A stretch of DNA of 15,492 bases. It comes from an uncultured Clostridiaceae bacterium. GTDB taxonomy: Bacteria; Bacillota; Clostridia; Lachnospirales; Lachnospiraceae. Every line of letters starts with the position of its first letter. Position 1 is the first letter of the stretch. The position numbers and the translations under genes are program-made. The stretch is from the NCBI GenBank assembly GCA_958441075.1, contig CAUCBQ010000035.1:1-15492 (forward strand). The letters are read 5' to 3'. Below, piece by piece: positions 1-5,707 of this stretch. The notes under the pieces are model-generated. The model made no database searches. It was not told where the DNA came from and worked only from the letters and a program-made list of their open reading frames with translations.

Positions 1-170
1 GGCTGATCCCGTCTGGTGAGAAAGGAAGCAAAATTCCTATCACACAGTTCCAGCAGAAGGAGTCTGGCATCCAGAGCAGCATCCGGTACTCCGGCCTTCT
101 CCAGTTTTTCTCTCCCGGACTCATAAAGCTGTCCGGGCGTTACTTCTTCCCATATTTTCTCTGCGCTCAT
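1..170 (-). CDS. prmC: Peptide chain release factor N5-glutamine methyltransferase, N-terminal part (cut by window edge)
   Basis: Only the first 56 residues are visible, starting MSAEKIWEEVTPGQLYESG; the rest lies to the left of the window. PrmC methylates the GGQ glutamine of release factors RF1 and RF2 using SAM. The visible part matches the N-terminal helical substrate-binding domain, with an LxxAGVPDAALDARLLLLEL stretch typical of the family; the SAM-binding and NPPY motifs would lie further left. The start codon overlaps the stop of the upstream DUF1385 gene (ATGA overlap), so it is probably translationally coupled to it. The order rpmE, yqhQ, prmC (usually followed by prfA) is common in Clostridia and supports the call. 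The identification rests on a short segment plus context. Confidence 0.8.
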   Translation of the reverse strand, partial: MSAEKIWEEVTPGQLYESGREKLEKAGVPDAALDARLLLLELCDRNFASFLTRRDQ

Positions 171-1114
171 TCTTTTTCCTTCCAGCCCGGAAAATTTTCA
201 TCCAGGTACGCTTTCCAGTCAAAGACCTCTTCCACTGCCGCAATCGCCACCTCAATCATGGAATCATCCGGCTCTGTAGTAGTCAGCCCCTGCATCCACA
301 TTCCCGGACGGCTTAAAATATTTACCAGCTTACTGTCATGACGGCCTGCAAAGCGGAGGAATTCATAGGATACGCCTGCGATTACCGGAATAAGCACAAT
401 ACGGCTTAAAAAACGAAGCCAGACCGTATCTGTACGAATCACCATAAAAAAGAGAATGCTGATGATCATGACAATCATAATAAAACTAGTTCCGCAGCGC
501 TTGTGCTCCTTGGAGCTGGCACGGACATTTTCCACTGTTAACGCCAGTCCATGTTCGATACAGTTGATGCATTTATGTTCCGAGCCATGATACATAAAGG
601 TTCTGCGTATATCCTCCATACGTGATACCAGCTTAATGTAAATAATAAAAATCCCAATGCGGATTACTCCCTCAAACACTGCCATGGCTGTTTCAGAAGG
701 GATCAGTGGCCTGCATATACGGGCAATGAGCAGAGGCAGCAGCATGAAAAGGCCGATAGCCATAACAAAGGAGAATATCATAACCGCCGCCATAAGCGCA
801 CGTTCCAGCGTTTCTCCGAATACCCGTTCCAGCCACTGCTCTATTTTTCCGGGCTTCACATCCTCATCATCCTCAAAAAAACTGCATGACCAGGTCAGAG
901 CCTTCATGCCCATTATCATGGAGTCTGCAAATTTGAAAACGCCCCGGATAAAGGGAAGGCCCAGAATGGGGTGTTTTTCCGTCAGGCTCACATAACGGTC
1001 CTTTTTCACCTCAATATCTCCGTCAGGCTTTCTGACTGCAATAGCATAATCGTCGCCATTCTGCATCATGATTCCTTCAATCACAGCCTGACCGCCGATT
1101 CCAGAATATTTCAT
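167..1114 (-). CDS. yqhQ: DUF1385 membrane protein, YqhQ family
   Basis: A 315-residue integral membrane protein of the DUF1385 (YqhQ) family, whose molecular role is not established. It opens with the typical MKYSGIGGQAVIEGIMM stretch and has four likely membrane segments at about residues 105-132, 142-165, 211-228 and 236-257. Between the second and third lies HGSEHKC (residues 176-182), the family's conserved His/Glu motif, followed by further Cys/His residues (CINCIEHG) that could bind metal. I chose the ATG at 1114 because an AGAGG stands ten bases upstream; an in-frame upstream start near 1174 would run into the rpmE terminator hairpin and adds residues that do not look like the family. 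The gene lies between rpmE and prmC and overlaps prmC by four bases. Confidence 0.88.
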   Translation of the reverse strand: MKYSGIGGQAVIEGIMMQNGDDYAIAVRKPDGDIEVKKDRYVSLTEKHPILGLPFIRGVFKFADSMIMGMKALTWSCSFFEDDEDVKPGKIEQWLERVFGETLERALMAAVMIFSFVMAIGLFMLLPLLIARICRPLIPSETAMAVFEGVIRIGIFIIYIKLVSRMEDIRRTFMYHGSEHKCINCIEHGLALTVENVRASSKEHKRCGTSFIMIVMIISILFFMVIRTDTVWLRFLSRIVLIPVIAGVSYEFLRFAGRHDSKLVNILSRPGMWMQGLTTTEPDDSMIEVAIAAVEEVFDWKAYLDENFPGWKEKE

Positions 1115-1173
1115 TTTATCATTTCCTCTCCCAAACCGCAGAATCTGCGGCAGTCTTTTGCCAAAAGAACACA

Positions 1174-1209
1174 AAAGGGCTGAACCTGATCTCTCAGGCT
1201 CAACCCCTT
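1174..1209 (-). terminator. Intrinsic terminator after rpmE
   Basis: Reading the minus strand, 16 bases (1209 to 1194) pair with 1189 to 1174 around a four-base loop. There are no mismatches apart from three G-U pairs. A T-rich run (TTTTGTGTTCTT) follows. It starts about 17 bases after the rpmE stop and precedes yqhQ. It probably acts as a partial terminator, so that L31 is made in excess of the downstream proteins. The plus strand also has six Ts on the other side of the stem, but no plus-strand gene feeds into it. Confidence 0.8.
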
Positions 1210-1225
1210 GATTTTTTCTCGCTTA

Positions 1226-1432
1226 TTACTGGGCGTTAATGCCATACTTACGATTGAACTTATCAATACGTCCACGGGCAGCAGCAGCCTTCTGCTGGCC
1301 AGTATAGAAAGAATGGCACTTGGAGCAAACCTCAACGTGGATGTCCTGCTTTGTAGAGCCTGTTACGAACTCGTTGCCACAGTTGCAAACTACCTTTGCC
1401 TGGTAGTAATTTGGATGGATTCCTTCTCTCAT
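1226..1432 (-). CDS. rpmE: 50S ribosomal protein L31, zinc-binding (C+) form
   Basis: A 68-residue ribosomal protein bL31 of the large subunit, starting MREGIHPNYYQAKVVCNCGN. It carries all four zinc cysteines: the CNC pair near residues 14-16 and CSKC near 35-38. It is therefore the zinc-containing C+ form rather than the zinc-independent paralogue made under zinc starvation. I prefer the ATG at 1432 to the one at 1438: the GAGAGGTGA ribosome binding site nearly abuts the latter but is nine bases from the former, and clostridial L31 proteins usually begin MREGIHPNY. It has its own promoter and a leader of about 200 bases. A terminator hairpin follows its stop codon, and yqhQ and prmC lie downstream. 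Confidence 0.97.
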   Translation of the reverse strand: MREGIHPNYYQAKVVCNCGNEFVTGSTKQDIHVEVCSKCHSFYTGQQKAAAARGRIDKFNRKYGINAQ

Positions 1433-1637
1433 TTTCATTCACCTCTCTGATTATTGCGGTTTCCGACCGCGGCCTTGTATGCCAATCTGCCTCTGTACAC
1501 TGCAGGCAGCCGGATAAACACCGTCACCAGAACGCACAGATATCAGCATCGTTTAAGTTATACGCGTCCTTTCCGCAAGTTTCTGACTCGCGCAGGCGCT
1601 AAAACTGCTATTCCTGCAGCTCATGCTCAGGACAGCT
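1433..1637 (-). promoter_or_regulatory. Long rpmE leader with alternative base pairing (possible L31 autoregulatory leader)
   Basis: About 200 bases separate the predicted rpmE start of transcription from its start codon, and I see no gene in them. The minus strand contains GCTGCAGG (1620-1613), complementary to CCTGCAGT (1506-1499), which would close a large domain. CTGCCT (1509-1504) can instead pair with AGGCAG (1492-1487), and this shares bases with the first pairing, so the two folds exclude each other. A small GCGGT/ACCGC hairpin (1470-1456) sits just above the ribosome binding site. Leaders regulated by their own ribosomal protein are known for many r-protein genes; that this is one is my inference. 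Confidence 0.4.
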
Positions 1638-1642
1638 TAATC

Positions 1643-1671
1643 AGTATATCATAATTTTTTTTGTATTGCAA
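1643..1671 (-). promoter_or_regulatory. Vegetative (SigA-type) promoter for rpmE
   Basis: On the minus strand TTGCAA (1671-1666) and TATACT (1648-1643) are separated by exactly 17 bases in an AT-rich stretch. This is a close match to the housekeeping consensus. It lies between the cotS-like stop (1701) and rpmE, and would start transcription near 1636. No terminator is visible after the cotS-like gene, so some read-through into rpmE during sporulation is possible. Confidence 0.75.
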
Positions 1672-1700
1672 GAGGGAATGTGCATGAGTTTGGGCTGAAT

Positions 1701-2759
1701 TTAACCGCATTCTGCCATAAGACGGCGGATAAACTGCCGGCGTGCCGGCTCCTGAGCCTCCAGATTTCTCAGCTTATCTGTGCTTTTTGCCGGAATCCAT
1801 GCCTTATTCGTATTATAGTAAAAATTCAGCTGCTTCCAATATTTCTCCGGAAACAAAAACATACAGGCCAGACTTTTCCTCTCTCTCCGGTCCATAGGAC
1901 GAACCCGCTGATAGGAATCCAGCATGGACAGGCCAAGCTCCATATCCCAGCCGTGCTTCTCCAGCGCCTTCCTCATAAGACGATACAGGTCCATAGCCTG
2001 TATTCCCAGATGCATCCTGTTGTATTCCACAAATGCCGTATATCCCCGCCCCATGAGCACATGATGCTGATCCAGATCTCCATGGCAGAGCGCAAGCCCC
2101 GAAACAGACTCGTCACAAAGCTCTGCTGCTTTCAGCTGTTCCCATTCCTCCTGCGTATATTCTCCCACATCATTTTCTTCCCTTCCCCATAGCTTTTTCA
2201 TCTCATCTGCAGCCTCTCTGGCCTGTTCATAAAATCTGTCATAATTTCCTATAATACAAAGCTCAAAGTCCGTCTTTCCTCTCTTGCTGCGGATAAAACT
2301 CCGGGCCTTCTGCATTTCCCTGATATGACGGTTCATCTCCTGTCCGGCCTGTTCCCGGCAGACAGATCCCATCCTCCACTCCTCCTGAAAGGGAATCCGG
2401 GCCAGCTGACCGTGAAGCATTGCGAGGCGTGCAATGGACTGACGGATCTCATAGCTGTCCTTTATATTGCATTCCCGGTCGGAAAACCACTCTTTTAATA
2501 TGTAGCCTGTTCCGTCTCCTGCCATGGTTAAAAGTCCCCCTTCCCGGTTTCTTTCACACCGGTCCGTCCGCAGGCTTGTACGGGTATCCAGCATTCCCAG
2601 AATCTGGTCTTCAATTTCCAGCCTTTTCACTGTTCCCCGATACTCTCTTAAAAGCCTGAGACCCCGGTCTGTTTCACAGATCCAGGCGCCTCTTCCCTTT
2701 CTCACAGATATAAATTCCATTTCATACTGCTCCAGTGCTTCCATATACCTGTCAATCAT
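1701..2759 (-). CDS. CotS-family spore coat protein, degenerate kinase fold
   Basis: A 352-residue protein of the CotS/CotI spore coat family, which has the fold of aminoglycoside and choline phosphotransferases. The C-terminal signature is clear: HGDLDQHHVL (226-235), MHLGIQAMDLYRLMRKALEKHGWD (249 on) and LNFYYNTNKAWIPAKSTDKL (311 on). The catalytic Asp is present (HGD, D228). The loop residue that is normally Asn, five positions on, is His (H233), and the metal-binding Asp of the next strand is replaced by VEYN (244-247). It is therefore probably structural rather than an active kinase. The start at 2759 has a GGAGGGG ribosome binding site five bases upstream. It is monocistronic, between the trmL terminator and the rpmE promoter. 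Its presence points to a spore former. Confidence 0.82.
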   Translation of the reverse strand: MIDRYMEALEQYEMEFISVRKGRGAWICETDRGLRLLREYRGTVKRLEIEDQILGMLDTRTSLRTDRCERNREGGLLTMAGDGTGYILKEWFSDRECNIKDSYEIRQSIARLAMLHGQLARIPFQEEWRMGSVCREQAGQEMNRHIREMQKARSFIRSKRGKTDFELCIIGNYDRFYEQAREAADEMKKLWGREENDVGEYTQEEWEQLKAAELCDESVSGLALCHGDLDQHHVLMGRGYTAFVEYNRMHLGIQAMDLYRLMRKALEKHGWDMELGLSMLDSYQRVRPMDRRERKSLACMFLFPEKYWKQLNFYYNTNKAWIPAKSTDKLRNLEAQEPARRQFIRRLMAECG

Positions 2760-2806
2760 CTTACCCCTCCGTTCTTTTGCCTGTTTTGCTGCTTACTCAG
2801 TTACAG

Positions 2807-2848
2807 AAAAAAAGAGTATGTCTGAGCTTTATCTCTCAGGCACACTCT
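2807..2848 (-). terminator. Intrinsic terminator after trmL (end of the ten-gene run)
   Basis: On the minus strand AGAGTGTGCCTGAG (2848-2835) pairs with CTCAGACATACTCT (2826-2813). There is one C-A mismatch, one G-U pair and an eight-base loop, and seven Ts follow directly (2813-2807). It lies about 50 bases after the trmL stop and before the spore coat gene. Confidence 0.88.
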
Positions 2849-2877
2849 AAGGTATGTCAGAAAATGGTAGGATATGA
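2849..2877 (-). promoter_or_regulatory. SigE-like (mother-cell sporulation) promoter for the CotS-like gene
   Basis: The minus strand carries TCATATC (2877-2871), 14 bases, then CATACCTT (2856-2849). The SigE consensus in Bacillus and Clostridia is approximately KMATATT, 14-15 bases, CATACAnT, so this matches six of seven and seven of eight positions. It sits upstream of a gene whose family is made in the mother cell. The predicted start, around 2841, falls inside the first arm of the trmL terminator. The -10 also fits the SigK form CATAnnnTA, but I see no matching SigK -35. Confidence 0.45.
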
Positions 2878-2896
2878 CTTTCCTTTTTAATGGATT

Positions 2897-3409
2897 TTAT
2901 TCCTGTCCGCCCTTCCAATGCAGATGATGCAGTTCTCCCGCCAGCTCCATTTTTTCAAATCCGTTCTGGCGCAGAGCCTCATAAAGCACAACCGCCGCAG
3001 AATTGGAAAGGTTCAGAGAACGGATATCGCCCCACATGGGAATACGGATGCAGCGGTCCTCATTTTCCACCAGAATCTCCTCAGGGATTCCGGCGCTTTC
3101 TTTGCCGAACATCAGATAGCAGTCCGGGCTGTAGCTTACATCAGAGTAAACTCTGTGGGCCTTAGTTGTTGCAAAATACATATTGCCAGGGGCCTGAGGA
3201 TTTTTTTCCAGAAAATCCCGGTAATCGCTGTATACGCTTACATCCAGCTTATCCCAGTAATCCAAGCCGGCCCGTTTTAACGCTTTTTCGTTGAGCTTAA
3301 AGCCCAGAGGCTCAATAAGATGAAGCCGCGTGTTGGTTGCCACACAGGTTCGGCCGATATTGCCCGTATTGGAAGGCATCTCCGGCTCTAAAAGTACAAT
3401 ATTCATCAT
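2897..3409 (-). CDS. trmL: tRNA (cytidine(34)-2'-O)-methyltransferase, SpoU family
   Basis: A 170-residue SpoU (SPOUT) methyltransferase of the TrmL/YibK/CspR type. It 2'-O-methylates the wobble base of certain leucine tRNAs using SAM and forms a deep trefoil knot. The three SpoU motifs are visible: NTGNIGRTC (residues 14-22), LMFGKESAGIPEEIL in the middle, and IPMWGDIRSLNLSNSAAVVLYEAL near the C-terminus, which forms the SAM-binding knot. It has the minimal catalytic length, with no extra RNA-binding domain. I took the ATG at 3409, ten bases after a GGAAAGG; a GTG at 3418 overlaps the upstream stop and an ATG at 3406 is nearly as good. It is the last gene of the long operon and is followed by a strong terminator. 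Confidence 0.92.
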   Translation of the reverse strand: MMNIVLLEPEMPSNTGNIGRTCVATNTRLHLIEPLGFKLNEKALKRAGLDYWDKLDVSVYSDYRDFLEKNPQAPGNMYFATTKAHRVYSDVSYSPDCYLMFGKESAGIPEEILVENEDRCIRIPMWGDIRSLNLSNSAAVVLYEALRQNGFEKMELAGELHHLHWKGGQE

Positions 3410-3414
3410 AGCTG

Positions 3415-4584
3415 TCACGCCTTTCCGTCATGGTTCTTTACAAAGCGCTCAATTCGGCTTAAAGCCTCCTTTAAGCTCTTAAGGGAATATGCATAGGAGA
3501 TACGCACAAAGCCCTCGCCGCAGTCTCCAAAGGCCGTTCCCGGAACAACAGCCACCTTTTCCTCTTTTAACAGCGCTGTTGCAAATTCCTCAGAGCTCAT
3601 ACCAAAACGGCTGATATTAGGGAAGGTATAAAAAGCGCCCAGAGGCTCAAAGCAGTCGATTCCCATTTCCTTAAAGGCATTCAGCAGGTAACGGCGGCGC
3701 TGGTTATAGGAATCCCGCATCATTTCAACATCCTTATCTCCATCCCGCAGGGCTGATACTGCCGCATACTGGCTGGTTGTAGGAGCGCACATAATCGCAT
3801 ACTGGTGAATCTTTAACATCTGCTTTAAAATCAGCTCCGGAGCAGCCGCGTATCCCAGACGCCAGCCGGTCATTGCATAGGACTTTGAGAAGCCGTTAAT
3901 CAGAACTGTTCTCTCCTTCATTCCAGGAAAAGAAGCAATCGTAACATGATTATCCGTATATGTAAGCTCAGAATAAATCTCATCTGAAATCACAAAAAGA
4001 TCCTTTTCCACTACAATTTCAGCGATCTTTTCCAGCTCATGGCGTTCCATGATTGCTCCTGTAGGATTATTTGGAAACGGAAGAACCAGAAGCTTTGTCT
4101 TATCCGTGATCTTTTCCAGAAGCTTTTCCGGGGTCAGTTTAAACTGATCCTTTTCCTCCAGTTCAATAATCACCGGCACGCCGTCTGCCAGCACGGCGCA
4201 GGGTACATAGGAGACGTAGCTGGGCTGGGGAATCAGAACCTCATCTCCCGGATTTAACATGGCGCGCATGGCTGCGTCAATGGCCTCGCTGCCGCCTACA
4301 GTAACCATAATCTCTTTATCCGGATCATAGCATACATCAAAACGGCGGCTCAGGTAACGGCTGATTTCGTCCTTTAAGGTTTTAAGTCCCGCATTGGAGG
4401 TATAAAAGGTACGGCCCTTTTCCAGAGAATAGATGCCTTCCTCCCTGATATGCCAGGGTGTGTCAAAATCAGGCTCGCCTACGCCCAGTGAAATAGCTCC
4501 TTCCATTTCATTTACAATATCAAAGAATTTCCGAATCCCGGAAGGCGGGATACTTACAATCTTGTCGGATAAGGGGTTTCTCAT
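3415..4584 (-). CDS. Class I/II PLP-dependent aminotransferase (AlaT/PatA-like)
   Basis: A 389-residue fold-type I aminotransferase. Visible features are GVGEPDFDTP near residue 34, VTVGGSEAIDAAM (95-107), the PNNPTG loop (N173), ISDEIYSELTY with the PLP-contacting D201 and Y204, the Schiff-base lysine K234 in NGFSKSYAMTGWRLGY, and the carboxylate-binding R361 in GFVRISYA. The nearest functional parallel I know is Bacillus YugH/AlaT, an alanine aminotransferase paired with the Lrp-type regulator AlaR. The same pair occurs here with a four-base ATGA overlap. Alanine is therefore the best guess for the amino donor, though aspartate or aromatic substrates cannot be excluded from sequence. The ribosome binding site is distant, so translation probably depends on coupling to the regulator gene. 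Confidence 0.9.
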   Translation of the reverse strand: MRNPLSDKIVSIPPSGIRKFFDIVNEMEGAISLGVGEPDFDTPWHIREEGIYSLEKGRTFYTSNAGLKTLKDEISRYLSRRFDVCYDPDKEIMVTVGGSEAIDAAMRAMLNPGDEVLIPQPSYVSYVPCAVLADGVPVIIELEEKDQFKLTPEKLLEKITDKTKLLVLPFPNNPTGAIMERHELEKIAEIVVEKDLFVISDEIYSELTYTDNHVTIASFPGMKERTVLINGFSKSYAMTGWRLGYAAAPELILKQMLKIHQYAIMCAPTTSQYAAVSALRDGDKDVEMMRDSYNQRRRYLLNAFKEMGIDCFEPLGAFYTFPNISRFGMSSEEFATALLKEEKVAVVPGTAFGDCGEGFVRISYAYSLKSLKEALSRIERFVKNHDGKA

Positions 4585-5063
4585 GGGGTAATCAGCATCC
4601 TTTCATCCTGGACCGGCTCGCTGATAATGGTGCCGTGATCCTTATATTTTTTCAGTACAAAATGTGTAGCTGTGCTTAAAACAGCCTCCATGGGGGCCAG
4701 CTTATCGGAAACAAACTGTGCTACCTGGCGCATGGTTTTTCCTTCGATAAATACTGTAAAATCAAAGGAACCGCTCATCAGATACACTGCATTTACCTCG
4801 CTGTACTGGTAAATACGCTCCGCGATCTTATCAAAGCCCATTCCTCTCTGGGGAGTCACCTTTACCTCAATCAGAGCCACTACCTTTTCCTCACTGGTAT
4901 TATCCCAGTTAATCAGGGTATGATAGCCGCAGATGATATGTTCCTTTTCCATATCCGCAATCTCATTTGCCACTGCGATCTCACTTTCACCCAGTAAAAC
5001 CGCCAAATCCTTTATATCAATTCTGCTGTTTTTCTCAATTACTGCAAGAATTTTTTCTCTCAT
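4581..5063 (-). CDS. Lrp/AsnC-family transcriptional regulator (AlaR-like)
   Basis: A 160-residue Lrp/AsnC regulator. A winged helix-turn-helix occupies roughly residues 1-50 (IDIKDLAVLLGESEIAVANEIADMEKE), followed by a RAM ligand-binding/oligomerisation domain (VVALIEVKVTPQRG, then YLMSGSFDFTVFIEG). I chose the ATG at 5063, nine bases after an AAGGAAGG; the in-frame ATG at 5096 has no ribosome binding site. The gene overlaps the downstream aminotransferase start by four bases. In Bacillus the equivalent pair is alaR-alaT, where the regulator activates the aminotransferase gene, so it likely senses an amino acid, perhaps alanine. Its own gene sits only 50 bases behind the AIR-synthase-like gene and I found no separate promoter. 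Confidence 0.9.
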   Translation of the reverse strand: MREKILAVIEKNSRIDIKDLAVLLGESEIAVANEIADMEKEHIICGYHTLINWDNTSEEKVVALIEVKVTPQRGMGFDKIAERIYQYSEVNAVYLMSGSFDFTVFIEGKTMRQVAQFVSDKLAPMEAVLSTATHFVLKKYKDHGTIISEPVQDERMLITP

Positions 5064-5113
5064 AGCCTCTAACCTTCCTTCATTCTGATTATGCATATGC
5101 TGCAGATACCATT

Positions 5114-5707
5114 TTACAGCCCCAGTTTCCCAAGCTCATCCGGCCGGGGCCGTTCCAGATATCCGGCTGTTTCCTCTCCATGGCGGATCTTTCTGGCAAT
5201 GCCCTTTTCAGCCCATCCGATCACTGCTGCCGGAATTCCCTCCTGCTTTAATTCCCATACCAGACGGCTTCCTTTGTCCGCTGCAAACACCACACAGTTT
5301 TCGCTGTAAAGCCGATAAGGGTTTAGTTCAAACAGCTCACAGACCTCAATCGTGGCCTGACGGACAGGAAAAAGACACAGATCCACATCCAATCCTGTGC
5401 AATAAATACCGGAAAGATTCCAGAGGGCTGCCAGTATACCGCCTTCTCCTGCAAATTCCCAGGCTGTAACCGGGCTTCCTTTTTCCGCCGCAGCCTGATC
5501 GAGCCAGTTTTTTACCGAATATTCCTCTTCTTTTAATCCTCTCAAAAATGAGGGCGTAAAATGCCGGAAAAGCACCTCTTTTTTGGCTTCCAGAATACGT
5601 CTGGCTCCTGCCAGACCCACGGAGCCTGCCAGGATCAGATCCTGTCCCGGCTTTATATAGCCATCCCGTTTTTCAAAGCCTCCCGGCCCCTGTCCTGCTG
5701 TTCTCAT
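5114..5707 (-). CDS. AIR-synthase-related protein, C-terminal domain only
   Basis: A 197-residue protein resembling only the C-terminal half of the AIR synthase/HypE/ThiL/SelD superfamily. The tell-tale stretch is GEGGILAALWNLSG (87-100), GLDVDLCLFPVRQATIEVCELFELNPYRLYSENCVVFAA (105-143). This parallels the family's glycine-rich EGG motif, PVR helix and LYSEN/GSLLIA strand. The N-terminal nucleotide-binding half found in full-length relatives is absent: ahead of the domain there is only a 20-residue leader (GQGPGGFEKRDGYIKPGQD). No catalytic activity can be assigned; it may be a regulatory remnant or need a partner. Its start overlaps the VanW-protein stop by four bases (ATGA), with GGGGAGG seven bases upstream inside that gene's repeat tail. 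It belongs to the long operon. Confidence 0.72.
   Translation of the reverse strand: MRTAGQGPGGFEKRDGYIKPGQDLILAGSVGLAGARRILEAKKEVLFRHFTPSFLRGLKEEEYSVKNWLDQAAAEKGSPVTAWEFAGEGGILAALWNLSGIYCTGLDVDLCLFPVRQATIEVCELFELNPYRLYSENCVVFAADKGSRLVWELKQEGIPAAVIGWAEKGIARKIRHGEETAGYLERPRPDELGKLGL

Noticed and set aside
1180..1200. The rpmE and trmL terminators share the minus-strand word GCCTGAGAGAT, recalling the CTGAGA of thi-box (TPP) riboswitches.
   Set aside because: Both copies lie in terminator hairpins after genes, with no other conserved TPP elements and no thiamine gene downstream. Two short matches in stem-loops are plausible by chance.
1680..2192. A 170-codon plus-strand open frame antisense to the CotS-like gene.
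   Set aside because: The composition (Cys, His and Leu-rich) looks like antisense translation. It has no ribosome binding site, and the opposite frame has clear CotS motifs.
1701..2759. Reading the CotS-like protein as an aminoglycoside or choline phosphotransferase (resistance gene).
   Set aside because: The loop Asn and metal-binding Asp are missing and the C-terminal motifs are those of spore coat CotS proteins.
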